Origin: Bacteroidota bacterium
Lineage (GTDB): Bacteria; Bacteroidota; Bacteroidia; J057; JAJTIE01
Assembly (NCBI GenBank): GCA_021300195.1
Contig: JAJTIE010000049.1
Location: forward strand, 1-46,831
Length of the DNA: 46,831 bases
Direction of reading: 5' to 3'
Under the pieces are notes generated by a model. That model saw only the letters and a list, made by a program, of their open reading frames with translations, ran no database searches and had not been told where the DNA came from. Shown here in pieces: positions 23,133 to 31,206 of this stretch (positions are counted from its first letter, which is position 1; the number at the start of each line of letters is the position of its first letter). The position numbers and the translations under genes were made by a program.

Positions 23133-24025
23133 TCGAACAAAACCTCCTGAAGAAACCGGCCTTTAGCCTGGCGCAGAAGCTGAGCGACTACAAGCAGCTG
23201 GGCAAGCTGCGTCTTTCGCTGGTGGTGGTGCTCTCTGCCGCCATGGTTTTCCTCATTGCGGCCCCGCTGCCCCTGGCCTGGCCTGCCTTTGTGTGGCTGG
23301 TTTGCGGTGGCCTGCTGATTACCCTGGGTGCCAACAGCATCAATGAGATTCTGGAAATCCGCTACGACCTGTACATGGCGCGCACGGCCAGCCGCCCCCT
23401 GCCGGGGCAGCGCATGCGGGTGGCCGAGGCCTGGGGCTTTGCGCTGCTCACTACGGCCCTGGGCACCGGTCTTTTGTGGGTGGCCCTGGGCATGCTGCCT
23501 GCCCTGCTGGGCCTTGCCAGTGTACTGCTCTATGCCTTTGTGTACACCCCTGCCAAGCGAATGGGGCCGGTAGCCGTTTTTGTGGGTGCCATCCCCGGTG
23601 CCCTGCCTGCTCTGATTGGTTGGGTGGCGGCTACGGGGGGCCTGGGCGCAGGTGGCTGGGTGCTGTTTGCCATCCAGGTGGTGTGGCAGCTCCCCCACTT
23701 CTGGAGCATTGCCTGGCTAGCCCATGAAGACTACAGCCGGGCTGGCTTTCGCCTGATGCTGTATGGGGCACCCGGACGAAAGGCTGCCATGAATGTGCTC
23801 CTCCTCACAGCCCTCCTGGTGCCCATGAGCCTACTCCCCCTGGTGTATGGCATGGCAGGCCTGGGGGCTACCGTGCTCATCTCTGGGTTTAGTGCCCTGT
23901 ACACCCTGCAGGCACTCAACCTGCTACTGCGCCAGAGCCGGGCTGCGGCGCTGGGCCTCATGTTCGGATCTTTTTTCTACCTTCCCCTGGTACATCTGGT
24001 GTTACTGGTCGATAAATTCATCTAA
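23129..24025 (+). CDS. ctaB: Heme O synthase, protoheme IX farnesyltransferase (CtaB)
   Basis: This 298-residue UbiA-superfamily prenyltransferase makes heme O from heme B and farnesyl diphosphate. The start is a GTG at 23129 whose last bases form the ctaA stop (GTGA), so translation is coupled. The first Asp-rich region is ANSINEILEIRYDLYMARTA followed by SRPLPGQ, with Glu at a position often Asp. The second region, FWSIAWLAHEDYSRAGFRLM, is present. About nine helices fit the family. Together with ctaA it gives the complete heme A route for CoxA. Confidence 0.93.
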   Translation: MIEQNLLKKPAFSLAQKLSDYKQLGKLRLSLVVVLSAAMVFLIAAPLPLAWPAFVWLVCGGLLITLGANSINEILEIRYDLYMARTASRPLPGQRMRVAEAWGFALLTTALGTGLLWVALGMLPALLGLASVLLYAFVYTPAKRMGPVAVFVGAIPGALPALIGWVAATGGLGAGGWVLFAIQVVWQLPHFWSIAWLAHEDYSRAGFRLMLYGAPGRKAAMNVLLLTALLVPMSLLPLVYGMAGLGATVLISGFSALYTLQALNLLLRQSRAAALGLMFGSFFYLPLVHLVLLVDKFI

Positions 24026-24027
24026 CC

Positions 24028-24651
24028 ATGTCCGAGTCTCGCGATATCACCTCCTTCCGGCGCATGCATCCACAGAAGTTTCTGCTCTGGGTGTATATCA
24101 TCAGTACCACCATGATCTTTGCGGCACTTAGCAGCGCGGTGCTGGTGAGCATGGCCGATGCGGTGCAGAATGGCACCTGGCGTTTCTTCAGCCTGCCCGA
24201 TAGTTTTACCGTGTCTACCCTGGTTGTTCTGCTTAGCTCGGCCAGTATGCAGTATGCCTACAACAAGGCACGGCAGGATGCGCAGAGGCCCATGCGCCTG
24301 GCTCTGCTCATCACCATGGGCCTGGGTGCCATTTTCCTGGCTATTCAGTTTCTGGGCTTCACTACCTTGTTCGAGCTGGGCATCGCCCTGGTGGACAACA
24401 ATTTTGTAAATCCTGCCGGCGAGCTGGTAAAGAGCAATAGCGGTGGCTTTCTCTACATCATCGTGGGGATGCATGGCCTGCACCTGCTGGGTGCACTCGC
24501 TGTACTGCTGGTTATGGGCATCCTGGCCTTTATGAACCGACTGCATCCCGGACGACTACTTGGCCTGGAGCTGGCCACTATTTTCTGGCATGCCCTGGGT
24601 TTCCTGTGGTTGTATTTATTTATATTTTTGTCCGTCATCTATTCATCCTAA
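24028..24651 (+). CDS. coxC: Cytochrome c oxidase subunit III-type protein, first copy
   Basis: This 207-residue heme-copper oxidase subunit III-family protein has five membrane helices. Conserved elements are FLLWVYIISTTMIFAALSSA, STLVVLLSSASMQYA, GFTTLFELG, IIVGMHGLHLLGALAV and the end block IFWHALGFLWLYLFIFLSVI. It lacks the first two helices of the mitochondrial form, as bacterial five-helix subunits do. It starts 2 bp after ctaB and is followed 6 bp later by a second, longer paralogue. Having two adjacent subunit III genes is common in Bacteroidetes oxidase clusters. Confidence 0.92.
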   Translation: MSESRDITSFRRMHPQKFLLWVYIISTTMIFAALSSAVLVSMADAVQNGTWRFFSLPDSFTVSTLVVLLSSASMQYAYNKARQDAQRPMRLALLITMGLGAIFLAIQFLGFTTLFELGIALVDNNFVNPAGELVKSNSGGFLYIIVGMHGLHLLGALAVLLVMGILAFMNRLHPGRLLGLELATIFWHALGFLWLYLFIFLSVIYSS

Positions 24652-24657
24652 TACACT

Positions 24658-25380
24658 ATGGCCACTCCTGTTATTGCCAGTAGCGCACCCGAGCAGCCCC
24701 AGGCTACAAGCAGCCTGTGGGGCGGCGGTAGAAACCCAATGGGTGCCCAGTACGGAAAACTCATGATGTGGTTCTTCCTGCTGTCAGATGCCTTTACTTT
24801 CAGCGGCTTGCTCATTGCCTACGGCGTGCTGCGCATGAGCCACGACTGGTGGCCCGATCCCGAGCAGGTATTTCAGTCTGTACCCTTTGTGGCAGACCAC
24901 GGCATGCCCCTCATTTTTGTGGGTATTATGACCTTTATACTCATTATGAGCTCCGTAACCATGGTGATGGCGGTAGATGCCGGCCACAAGCGCAACCAGA
25001 AGATGGTAGTTTTTTGGCTCGTTCTCACCATCATCGGCGGCAGCATGTTCCTAGCCTGCCAGGCCCTAGAGTGGGAGCACTTGATCCACCAGGGTGCCAG
25101 CATGAGCGGTAACCCCTTTGGCCCCAAATATGATGCTGTGGCGGGCGTGAGTGACTTCAACTCGCCCCAAAACTTTGCCCAGCTCTTCTTCACCATCACC
25201 GGCTTCCACGGTGCCCACGTTACCAGTGGGGTCATTATCCTCATCATCCTGCTCATCAACGTAGTGCGTGGTATCTATCAAAAAACCGGCAATTACGAGA
25301 TGGTGGAAAAAATTGGCCTCTATTGGCACTTTGTCGATCTTGTTTGGGTCTTCGTCTTTACCTTCTTCTACCTGATTTAA
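24658..25380 (+). CDS. Cytochrome c oxidase subunit III-type protein, second copy
   Basis: This 240-residue paralogue of the preceding subunit III has a longer loop between helices 3 and 4. Signature segments are KLMMWFFLLSDAFTFSGLLI, FVGIMTFILIMSSVTMVMAV, FLACQALEWEHLI, FTITGFHGAHVTSGVIIL and GLYWHFVDLVWVFVFTFFYL. The GFHGAHV and WHFVDLVWVFVF blocks are diagnostic for subunit III. Compared with the first copy, it keeps the classic Glu (LEWEHL) that the shorter one lacks. It is likely the structural partner of CoxA, with the other copy accessory or also assembled (inference). Confidence 0.93.
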   Translation: MATPVIASSAPEQPQATSSLWGGGRNPMGAQYGKLMMWFFLLSDAFTFSGLLIAYGVLRMSHDWWPDPEQVFQSVPFVADHGMPLIFVGIMTFILIMSSVTMVMAVDAGHKRNQKMVVFWLVLTIIGGSMFLACQALEWEHLIHQGASMSGNPFGPKYDAVAGVSDFNSPQNFAQLFFTITGFHGAHVTSGVIILIILLINVVRGIYQKTGNYEMVEKIGLYWHFVDLVWVFVFTFFYLI

Positions 25381-25388
25381 CCCTACCT

Positions 25389-25724
25389 ATGGCGCATCAT
25401 CCCACCACGCATCAGGCGCACGAAGATCACGGCTCTGTGTTCAGCCGGATCATTGCGCCCTTTCTCTGGCTGTTTTTCATCACAGCCCTGGAGTTTATCA
25501 TTGCCCTCTACATCAAGACGGAGGAGACCAAGGTAATCTGGAGTACCGTATTTGTACTCATGACACTCGTCAAGGCCTTCTTTATCGTAGCCTATTTCAT
25601 GCACCTCAAGTTTGAGAAGATTGGCCTCAAGTGGTCTATCGTGGCACCCATGCTCTTTGTGCTTTATCTCATCCTGCTCCTGGTGCTCGAGGGCCGATAC
25701 ATGTACCAAAGCCTGTGGAACTAG
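25389..25724 (+). CDS. Cytochrome c oxidase subunit IV (prokaryotic COX4 type)
   Basis: This 111-residue protein starts at ATG 25389, 8 bp after the subunit III gene. A His-rich N-terminus (MAHHPTTHQAHEDHG) precedes three membrane helices: FLWLFFITALEFIIALYI, VFVLMTLVKAFFIVAYFMHL and WSIVAPMLFVLYLILLLVLE. The EFIIAL, KAFFIVAYFMHLKFE and GRYMY motifs match the small subunit IV family of caa3/aa3 oxidases, thought to stabilise CuB and complex assembly. The 155-bp gap to SCO that follows is GC-rich and holds no clear signal. Confidence 0.9.
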   Translation: MAHHPTTHQAHEDHGSVFSRIIAPFLWLFFITALEFIIALYIKTEETKVIWSTVFVLMTLVKAFFIVAYFMHLKFEKIGLKWSIVAPMLFVLYLILLLVLEGRYMYQSLWN

Positions 25725-25879
25725 GCATCCCGGGCGTTCTGCCTAGCCCGAACTGCGCCGGCCACTTCTGGGGTCCGCCCCTATCGGGCCCGCGCCCATC
25801 TGGCTGGCGTACCAAGCTGTCTGGAGCATGAAGAGTCCGGTCCGGTAACTTGAGCAGAGCCGCAAAGAGAAAACACCCA

Positions 25880-26545
25880 ATGTCGAGCACACAGCCCAAT
25901 CCACACCGAGGAAAGCTAAGAGCCATCCTGGTTGCCAGCATCATCCTCCTGCCTGTGCTTATCTGGATTGTATTTATCTCCTGGGGCGAGACCCGCTGCA
26001 AGCCCCTGCCAGTGTATAAATACACAAATGCTACCGGAGATTCGGTTCCTCGCCTAATCGACTACCCCCAGGGCCTGATTTCGCAGGCCGGTGTCTCTTT
26101 CGGTGTCGAGAGCCTGGCAGGCAAGCACCACGTAGCTGGTTTTATTTTCACCACCTGCCCTACTACTTGCCCGCTAGTAACCCGTGCCATGAAGGAGGTG
26201 AAGGAAGGCCAAGAGGGAACCCAGGATGTCGCGTTTGTAAGCTACACCGTAGACCCCGCCACAGACAGTGCCGCTACACTAGCAGCCTATGCCCAGGCCC
26301 AGCAGGCCGACTGGACCTTTGTAACCGGCGACAGCAGCGCCCTGAAGCAGCTGATACGCCACAGCTACCTGCAGCCCTACCAGGACGCACCCGGGCAGCG
26401 TGAAAAAATAACGCATAGCAGCATGCTGGTACTGGTAGACAAGGACCAGCGCATACGTGGTTTCTACAACACCCTGCGGCCCGAGGAAATGAAGAAGCTA
26501 CAGCAAGAGCTGAATGTGCTACGCTGTGAGTATAAAAGCCAGTAA
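25880..26545 (+). CDS. SCO1/SenC-type copper chaperone
   Basis: This 221-residue membrane-anchored thioredoxin-fold protein delivers copper to the CuA site of CoxB. ATG 25880 gives MSSTQPNPHRGKLRAILVAS and one N-terminal helix (about 13-33). Copper ligands are present: C93 and C97 in CPTTCP and H179 in THSSMLVLVD. The conserved TVDPATDS segment is also seen. A TTG at 25850 could extend the frame by ten residues but looks unneeded. A cysteine pair outside the motif (C46 region WGETRCKP and the C-terminal LRCEYKSQ) is unusual and might form a disulphide. Confidence 0.92.
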   Translation: MSSTQPNPHRGKLRAILVASIILLPVLIWIVFISWGETRCKPLPVYKYTNATGDSVPRLIDYPQGLISQAGVSFGVESLAGKHHVAGFIFTTCPTTCPLVTRAMKEVKEGQEGTQDVAFVSYTVDPATDSAATLAAYAQAQQADWTFVTGDSSALKQLIRHSYLQPYQDAPGQREKITHSSMLVLVDKDQRIRGFYNTLRPEEMKKLQQELNVLRCEYKSQ

Positions 26546-26550
26546 CCGCT

Positions 26551-27081
26551 ATGAAACTGAAGGAAAGCATTGCCATCCCCCTGATTATCGTTCTGAGTGT
26601 GCTGATACCGGCTGTAGTGGCCCTGCTGCTGTTTGGCCTCGAGAACCTCAGTATTGTAGATGGGCTGCAAAAGGGCACCCTGCCCGAGCTGAACGCCATC
26701 ATCAATAGCACCGTTACGGCCGTGCTCCTACTGGGTTTTGCCTTTATTCTGCGCCGGCAGATAACCGCGCACCGTGCCTGCATGCTTACGGCACTTGCGC
26801 TTAGCGTGCTCTTCCTGCTGAGCTATGTAGTGCAGCACGCCCAGTTTGAAAGCACACCCTATCCCAAATCGCTTCCTACCTATAGCCTGTATTTATTTAT
26901 TCTGTTCAGCCACATTGTATTGGCTGTGGCCGTAGTGCCACTTGCCCTGCTGAGCATCTACCGGGGTGCTACGCAGCAGTACGCCAGCCACCGCCGCATA
27001 GCCCGCTGGACGCTGCCCATCTGGCTCTACGTGTCCATCACGGGTGTAGTGGTATACCTCATGATTTCTCCGTATTATTGA
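26551..27081 (+). CDS. DUF420 membrane protein (CtaM/YozB-like oxidase assembly factor)
   Basis: This 176-residue protein has five membrane helices. The family pattern is LPELNAIINSTVTAVLLLGF, RRQITAHRACMLTALALSVL, SYVVQHAQFE, LFILFSHIVLAVAVVPLALL, then ASHRRIARWTLPIWLYVSIT with GVVVYLMI. The conserved histidines (AHRACM, VQHAQ, FSHIV, SHRRIARW) suggest metal or heme contact. DUF420 proteins travel with cytochrome oxidase genes, and the firmicute CtaM is needed for a mature aa3-type oxidase. The location here, 5 bp after SCO, supports the same job. Confidence 0.88.
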   Translation: MKLKESIAIPLIIVLSVLIPAVVALLLFGLENLSIVDGLQKGTLPELNAIINSTVTAVLLLGFAFILRRQITAHRACMLTALALSVLFLLSYVVQHAQFESTPYPKSLPTYSLYLFILFSHIVLAVAVVPLALLSIYRGATQQYASHRRIARWTLPIWLYVSITGVVVYLMISPYY

Positions 27082-27083
27082 GC

Positions 27084-27338
27084 ATGCGGCACCGGATACT
27101 GACTTATAGCCTGCTATTTGCCTTGGCTTCGGTGTGTGCTGGCCCCGGCCCTGTGCTGGCCCAGTGCCCTATGTGCAAGAGCAATGTGGAGAGCGCCCAG
27201 CGAGAAGAGCAGAAAGCCGTGGGCAAGGGCCTGAATGTGGGTATTCTCTTCCTGATGACCACCCCCTACCTGCTGGTGGGTACCCTGGCTTTTGTCTGGA
27301 TGCGCCGCCGCAGAAGCAAGCCGGTTGCACATGACTAA
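27084..27338 (+). CDS. Small CxxC membrane protein of the oxidase cluster
   Basis: The product has 84 residues from ATG 27084; a TTG at 27078 overlaps the DUF420 stop but adds only two residues. The signal peptide ends PVLA|QC, so the mature protein would begin QCPMCKSNVESAQREE. It has a C-terminal membrane helix NVGILFLMTTPYLLVGTLAF and a basic end RRRRSKP. The CPMC pair right after the cleavage site looks like a metal or redox site. Similar short proteins are a regular companion of Bacteroidetes cox clusters, but their function is unknown. The end overlaps the DUF983 gene by 8 bp. Confidence 0.75.
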   Translation: MRHRILTYSLLFALASVCAGPGPVLAQCPMCKSNVESAQREEQKAVGKGLNVGILFLMTTPYLLVGTLAFVWMRRRRSKPVAHD

Positions 27339-27774
27339 GCCCCCCTCCTTCTTTGCCGCGCTGCTGGGCACCCGCTGCCCCAAGTGCCGCAGGGGTTTCA
27401 TGTTTCTGCATCGGCCCTATGCATTCCGGCACTTTCTGCGCATGCCCACCTACTGCCCCCATTGTGCATTTCGCTTCGAGGTAGAGCCTGGCTTCTGGTG
27501 GGGGGCCATGTACATCACCTATGCCCAGAATACCGCGCTCTTTTTGCTCGGTCTTACGGCCTACTTTATCTGGCATCCCCCTATTTGGCTCATCATAACC
27601 CTGCTTTTTCTGGCCTCTCTGGTGTTCTTACCGGTCATGGTGCGCACCAGCCGGGTGCTCATGCTGTACCTTTTTGCCCAGGTGCGTTTCGATCCACAGC
27701 GTTACCTGCAGTCGGCAGCCGAGAACTACGCCCAGTATCCACCCCCCCAGGAGGAGGGGCCCGCTACCCACTAG
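27331..27774 (+). CDS. DUF983 zinc-ribbon membrane protein
   Basis: The product has 147 residues, starting at ATG 27331 inside the end of the preceding gene. It carries two CxxC knuckles, TRCPKCRRGFMF and TYCPHCAFRFEVEPGFWWGA, which together form a zinc ribbon. Two membrane helices (ALFLLGLTAYFIWH and PPIWLIITLLFLASLVFLP) and a C-terminal cytoplasmic part with VRFDPQRY follow. The CPHC...FE.EPGFWWGAMY block is diagnostic of DUF983. The family is widely found next to cytochrome oxidase genes, and an assembly role is suspected but unproven. The 80-bp gap that follows contains only a weak hairpin. Confidence 0.88.
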   Translation: MTKPPSFFAALLGTRCPKCRRGFMFLHRPYAFRHFLRMPTYCPHCAFRFEVEPGFWWGAMYITYAQNTALFLLGLTAYFIWHPPIWLIITLLFLASLVFLPVMVRTSRVLMLYLFAQVRFDPQRYLQSAAENYAQYPPPQEEGPATH

Positions 27775-27854
27775 CCTGCACCACCGCAGGCCGGGCACCA
27801 GGCATCGGGGCAGCCGGTTCGAATCGCTAAACCCCCTTTTTTCCTACCCGCATC

Positions 27855-28322
27855 ATGGAGAGAATACTCTTAGGCACCCTGCTGCTTATTGCCACAGCAG
27901 TAGGTATGGAGGCGCTGGCCTGGCTGATACACCGCTACCTGCTGCACGGTCCGCTCTGGTTTGTGCACCGTACGCACCACCGCCCGCAGCGTGGCTTTTG
28001 GGAGTGGAACGACCTGGTGGCTCTCTTCTATGCCGCCTTATCAGCCGGCCTGGTGGTTCTGGGCCTCCCCACTTTGGGTCTCCCCTTCTGGGTTGGGCTA
28101 GGCATTGCGCTATACGGGCTGCTGTATTTCTGGTTGCACGACCTCATCATTCATCAGCGCATCCGGGTTCGCTATCGCACCCGCTGGCGTTATCTGCAGC
28201 GGCTTATCCGGGCACACAAAATCCACCACAAGCAGCTGAATGCGCGGCCTGCAGAGGCCTATGGCTTCCTGTATGCACCGCGCCGGTACCAGCCCAGCGG
28301 CCCAGGTGCAGCCAAACATTAG
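27855..28322 (+). CDS. crtZ: Beta-carotene hydroxylase
   Basis: This 155-residue membrane di-iron hydroxylase adds the 3-OH groups of zeaxanthin-type carotenoids. All four histidine boxes are present: H26RYLLH31, H38RTHH42, H95DLIIH100 and H121KIHH125, followed by EAYGFLYAPRRY. Membrane helices fill the intervening segments. It is the only carotenoid gene here and follows the oxidase assembly genes on the same strand, 80 bp downstream, perhaps as part of the same long transcript. Sterol-desaturase relatives share the His-box layout, but the EAYGFL end is typical of CrtZ. Confidence 0.93.
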   Translation: MERILLGTLLLIATAVGMEALAWLIHRYLLHGPLWFVHRTHHRPQRGFWEWNDLVALFYAALSAGLVVLGLPTLGLPFWVGLGIALYGLLYFWLHDLIIHQRIRVRYRTRWRYLQRLIRAHKIHHKQLNARPAEAYGFLYAPRRYQPSGPGAAKH

Positions 28323-28357
28323 GCAGATCCTCAGATTGTTTGCATTTTTACGGCACG

Positions 28358-30781
28358 ATGGCAAAACATTTGTTGATAGTAGAATCCCCTGCCAAGGCCA
28401 AAACCATAGAAAAGTACCTGGGCGACGACTACCAGGTGGAGGCCTCCATGGGGCATATACGCGACCTGCCCAAAGGGAATGGAGCCATAGATACCGAGCA
28501 CGACTTTGAACCCAAATATGAGGTAAGCAGCGACAAGCGAGAGGTAGTAAACAAGCTGAAGCGCCTGGCCAAGACCGCCCAAAAGGTGTGGCTGGCTACG
28601 GACGAGGACCGCGAGGGAGAGGCCATCAGCTGGCACCTGCTGCAGGAACTGGGCTTGGACCTGCACAATACACCCCGGATTGTTTTTCACGAGATTACCA
28701 AGCCTGCCATCCAGCAGGCCATCTCGAACCCCCGCAGCCTGGATATGAACCTGGTGCATGCCCAGCAGGCCCGCCGCGTGCTGGATAGGCTCGTGGGTTT
28801 TGAGCTATCGCCCATCCTGTGGCAAAAGCTGAAGCCAGGCCTAAGCGCGGGCCGTGTGCAGAGTGTGGCCGTGCGCCTGATTGTGGAGCGCGAGCGGGAA
28901 ATCATGGACTTTCAGTCGCGCGGATTCTTTCGGGTGGTAGGCACCTTTGAGGTAGCGGGCAAAAAGCTGCAGGCCGAGCTGAAGGAGCGATTCGACACCG
29001 AGGCCGAGGCGCGGGCCTTCCTGGAGGCCTGCCGCACAGCCAGCTTTGTGGTGGCCGATGTGCAAAAGAAACCCGCCAAGCGGACTCCCGCTGCCCCCTT
29101 CACCACCAGCACCCTGCAGCAGGAGGCCGCACGCAAGCTGGGCTACAGTGTGGCCCAGACCATGAGCCTTGCTCAGGCGCTGTACGAAAATGGCCATATT
29201 ACCTATATGCGTACCGACTCGCTAAACCTGAGCGAGACGGCCCTGGCAGCCAGCCAGCAGGCTATTGTGCAGGAGTATGGCGAACGCTACCACAAGCGCC
29301 GCACCTACAAGACCAAAACTGCAGGTGCCCAGGAAGCCCACGAGGCCATCCGCCCTACCGACCTGGCCCGCAGGGCCCTGCCAGACATGGGGCGTAATGA
29401 GAACCGCCTCTACGAACTGATCTGGAAACGCGCCGTAGCTAGCCAGATGGCAGATGCCGAGCTGGAAAAAACAACCATCACCGTAGATATACAGGGGGCT
29501 GGTAGCCAGCCACAGCTACAGGCCACAGGCGAGGTCATCACCTTCGACGGCTTCATGAAGCTGTACCTGGAGCACAAGGACGAGGAGGAGGAAAGCGAGA
29601 CACAAGGCCTGCTGCCCCCCCTTCAGGTTGGCCAGGTGCTGCAGCTGGAACAGCTGACGGCTACCGAACGATTCACCCGCGCCAGTGCCCGCTACAATGA
29701 GGCCAGCCTGGTGAAAAAGCTGGAGGAACTGGGCATAGGCCGTCCCTCTACCTACGCGCCCACCATCTCCACCATACAGAAGCGGGAGTATGTGGTAAAG
29801 GAAAACCGCGAAGGAACTGTACGCAGCTACCAGGAGCTTACCCTGGCTCAGGGCCAGGTAAAGCAGCAGCAGAAAACAGAAAATACCGGTGCCGAGAAGA
29901 TGAAACTCTTCCCTACCGACCTGGGCATGCTGGTAACCGACTTCCTGGTGGAGTATTTTCCCGATGTGTTTGATTACAGCTTCACAGCTAAGGTGGAGCA
30001 GGACTTTGACCACATTGCCACCGGTGGCGTGCAGTGGAACGAGATGATCCGCAGGTTTTACGGGCCGTTTCACGAACGGGTGAATGTAACCAAAGCCAGT
30101 GCCAACCGTGCCACTGGCGAGCGCGAGCTGGGTGTAGACCCACAGACTGGTAAGCCCCTGCTGGTGCGCATGGGCAAGTATGGGCCCCTGGTACAGATAG
30201 GTGAGGGGGATGACCCCGAGAAGCGATTTGCCAGCCTGCAGAAAAACCAGCGCCTGGAGACCATTACCTTTGCCGAAGCGCTAGACCTCTTCCGCCTGCC
30301 CCGCACCGTAGGCACCTATGAGGGGAAGGACGTGGTGGCCGCCATTGGCCGCTTTGGCCCCTACATTCGCCACAACAGCAAGTTTGTGAGCATCCCCAAA
30401 GACCTCTCCCCGCTGGAGATAACACCCGAGCAGGCCATTGCACTGATAGATGCCAAGCGCCAGGCCGATTCTGAGCGCCTGGTAAAGGATTTCTCGGAGC
30501 AGAATGGGGTACAGGTACTAAAAGGACGCTACGGCATCTACCTGGCATACAGTGGCAAGAACTACAAGATACCCAAGGATGAGCAGATAGAGGCCATCAC
30601 CCCCGAGCGCGCCATGGAGATCATACAAAGCCAGCCCGAACCCCGTGGCCGTGGCCGGGCCGCTGCCAAGGCCGACAAAAAGGCACCTGAAGCCACCAAG
30701 TCCTCAAAGAAACCCGCCAAGGCACCTGCAAAGGCTGCGCGCAAAAAGACGGCCCAAAGCCCAAGGAGCAAAAAGAAATAA
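28358..30781 (+). CDS. topA: DNA topoisomerase I
   Basis: This 807-residue type IA topoisomerase relaxes negative supercoils. ATG 28358 starts MAKHLLIVESPAKAKTIEKY, the TOPRIM domain with E10 and DEDREGEAISWHL. The catalytic tyrosine is Y283 in GHITYMRTDSLNLSE. SAGRVQSVAVRLIV and GIGRPSTYAPTISTIQKREY are further signatures. No Cys4 zinc fingers occur; instead the C-terminus has glycine-rich topo-C repeats (GKPLLVRMGKYGPLVQIGEG, VVAAIGRFGPYIRHNSKFVS, LKGRYGIYLAYSGKNYKIP) and a Lys/Ala-rich tail, as usual for Bacteroidetes. The frame is open upstream to 27674 through crtZ, but that stretch is not coding. Confidence 0.97.
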   Translation: MAKHLLIVESPAKAKTIEKYLGDDYQVEASMGHIRDLPKGNGAIDTEHDFEPKYEVSSDKREVVNKLKRLAKTAQKVWLATDEDREGEAISWHLLQELGLDLHNTPRIVFHEITKPAIQQAISNPRSLDMNLVHAQQARRVLDRLVGFELSPILWQKLKPGLSAGRVQSVAVRLIVEREREIMDFQSRGFFRVVGTFEVAGKKLQAELKERFDTEAEARAFLEACRTASFVVADVQKKPAKRTPAAPFTTSTLQQEAARKLGYSVAQTMSLAQALYENGHITYMRTDSLNLSETALAASQQAIVQEYGERYHKRRTYKTKTAGAQEAHEAIRPTDLARRALPDMGRNENRLYELIWKRAVASQMADAELEKTTITVDIQGAGSQPQLQATGEVITFDGFMKLYLEHKDEEEESETQGLLPPLQVGQVLQLEQLTATERFTRASARYNEASLVKKLEELGIGRPSTYAPTISTIQKREYVVKENREGTVRSYQELTLAQGQVKQQQKTENTGAEKMKLFPTDLGMLVTDFLVEYFPDVFDYSFTAKVEQDFDHIATGGVQWNEMIRRFYGPFHERVNVTKASANRATGERELGVDPQTGKPLLVRMGKYGPLVQIGEGDDPEKRFASLQKNQRLETITFAEALDLFRLPRTVGTYEGKDVVAAIGRFGPYIRHNSKFVSIPKDLSPLEITPEQAIALIDAKRQADSERLVKDFSEQNGVQVLKGRYGIYLAYSGKNYKIPKDEQIEAITPERAMEIIQSQPEPRGRGRAAAKADKKAPEATKSSKKPAKAPAKAARKKTAQSPRSKKK

Positions 30782-30932
30782 TCTTTTTTCTCCCTTATTT
30801 TCAACCGGTTACAGGGTTTTCTGGCTTTTTTTAGGGTCAGGCAGGTTACCTATAGCCACTTTCTGCCATTAAGTATTTAGATGGACGGAATACACTGAGT
30901 AAGATTCTGGTTCGCACTCAGCCCTTATAAAC

Positions 30933-30953
30933 TTTTGCCTGGTTTTTTGATTT
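30933..30953 (+). repeat. 21-bp direct repeat, copy 1 (U-rich leader of hairpin 1)
   Basis: The sequence beginning TTTTGCCTGG and ending TTTTGATTT is repeated exactly at 31117-31137, 184 bp downstream. Both copies stand immediately before a terminator-like hairpin. Confidence 0.9.
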
Positions 30954-30955
30954 TT

Positions 30956-30988
30956 CAGCCGCCCCCTCAAAAGGGCGGCTGATTTTTA
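30956..30988 (+). terminator. Intrinsic terminator, hairpin 1
   Basis: The nine-bp stem CAGCCGCCC/GGGCGGCTG (30956-30964 with 30973-30981) has an 8-nt loop and is followed by GATTTTTAT. It lies 175 bp downstream of topA and could end topA transcription or a short RNA starting in the gap. Confidence 0.75.
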
Positions 30989-31116
30989 TAGAATCACTTC
31001 CGGGCATAAGGCCGCTCTACAATAAGCTCACTGTCTTCGCGTTCTTACCAAACAGGAAGTAACAGATATAGAAAGCACTTCGCTTCCCATCGGCTAGCCT
31101 TAGCCGAATCATGATT

Positions 31117-31137
31117 TTTTGCCTGGTTTTTTGATTT
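31117..31137 (+). repeat. 21-bp direct repeat, copy 2 (U-rich leader of hairpin 2)
   Basis: This is an exact copy of the element at 30933-30953. It is followed after one base by the second hairpin. Confidence 0.9.
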
Positions 31138-31138
31138 C

Positions 31139-31174
31139 ATCGGCTGCGCCTTTAGGGGGGTAGCCGATTTTTTT
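31139..31174 (+). terminator. Intrinsic terminator, hairpin 2
   Basis: The stem ATCGGCT/AGCCGAT (31139-31145 with 31162-31168), with an additional inner GCC/GGG stack, is followed by a T7 run. It ends about 32 bp before priA, so the priA promoter must lie after it, or the hairpin acts as an attenuator for read-through. Confidence 0.7.
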
Positions 31175-31191
31175 GCCCTTTTTTTTCCTCC

Positions 31192-31199
31192 TATATTCG
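31192..31199 (+). promoter_or_regulatory. Putative -7 box TATATTCG just before priA
   Basis: The same octamer as at 14066 and 33810 stands only 7 bp before the priA ATG (31207), which would give a leaderless or nearly leaderless mRNA. A TTTG at 31172-31175 is 16 bp upstream, slightly short for a -33 element. Confidence 0.4.
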
Positions 31200-31206
31200 G
31201 ACGGAC

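Larger units (their letters stand above)
30782..31206. other. 425-bp intergenic region between topA and priA
   Basis: No convincing open frame lies here. The region is AT-richer than its flanks and holds two copies of an exact 21-bp direct repeat, each leading into a GC-rich hairpin with a T-run. A third small hairpin, TCGGCTA/TTAGCCGA (about 31090-31107), lies between them. The layout is compatible with topA termination plus one or two small transcripts, or with a leader of priA. Confidence 0.6.

Noticed and set aside
27816-27825. tRNA-like T-loop GGTTCGAATC
   Set aside because: The flanking bases do not pair as a T-stem, and no acceptor, D or anticodon arms can be folded around it.
27674-28357. 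Open frame extending topA upstream by 228 codons
   Set aside because: It crosses crtZ in another frame and is low-complexity. The TOPRIM domain starts exactly at ATG 28358.
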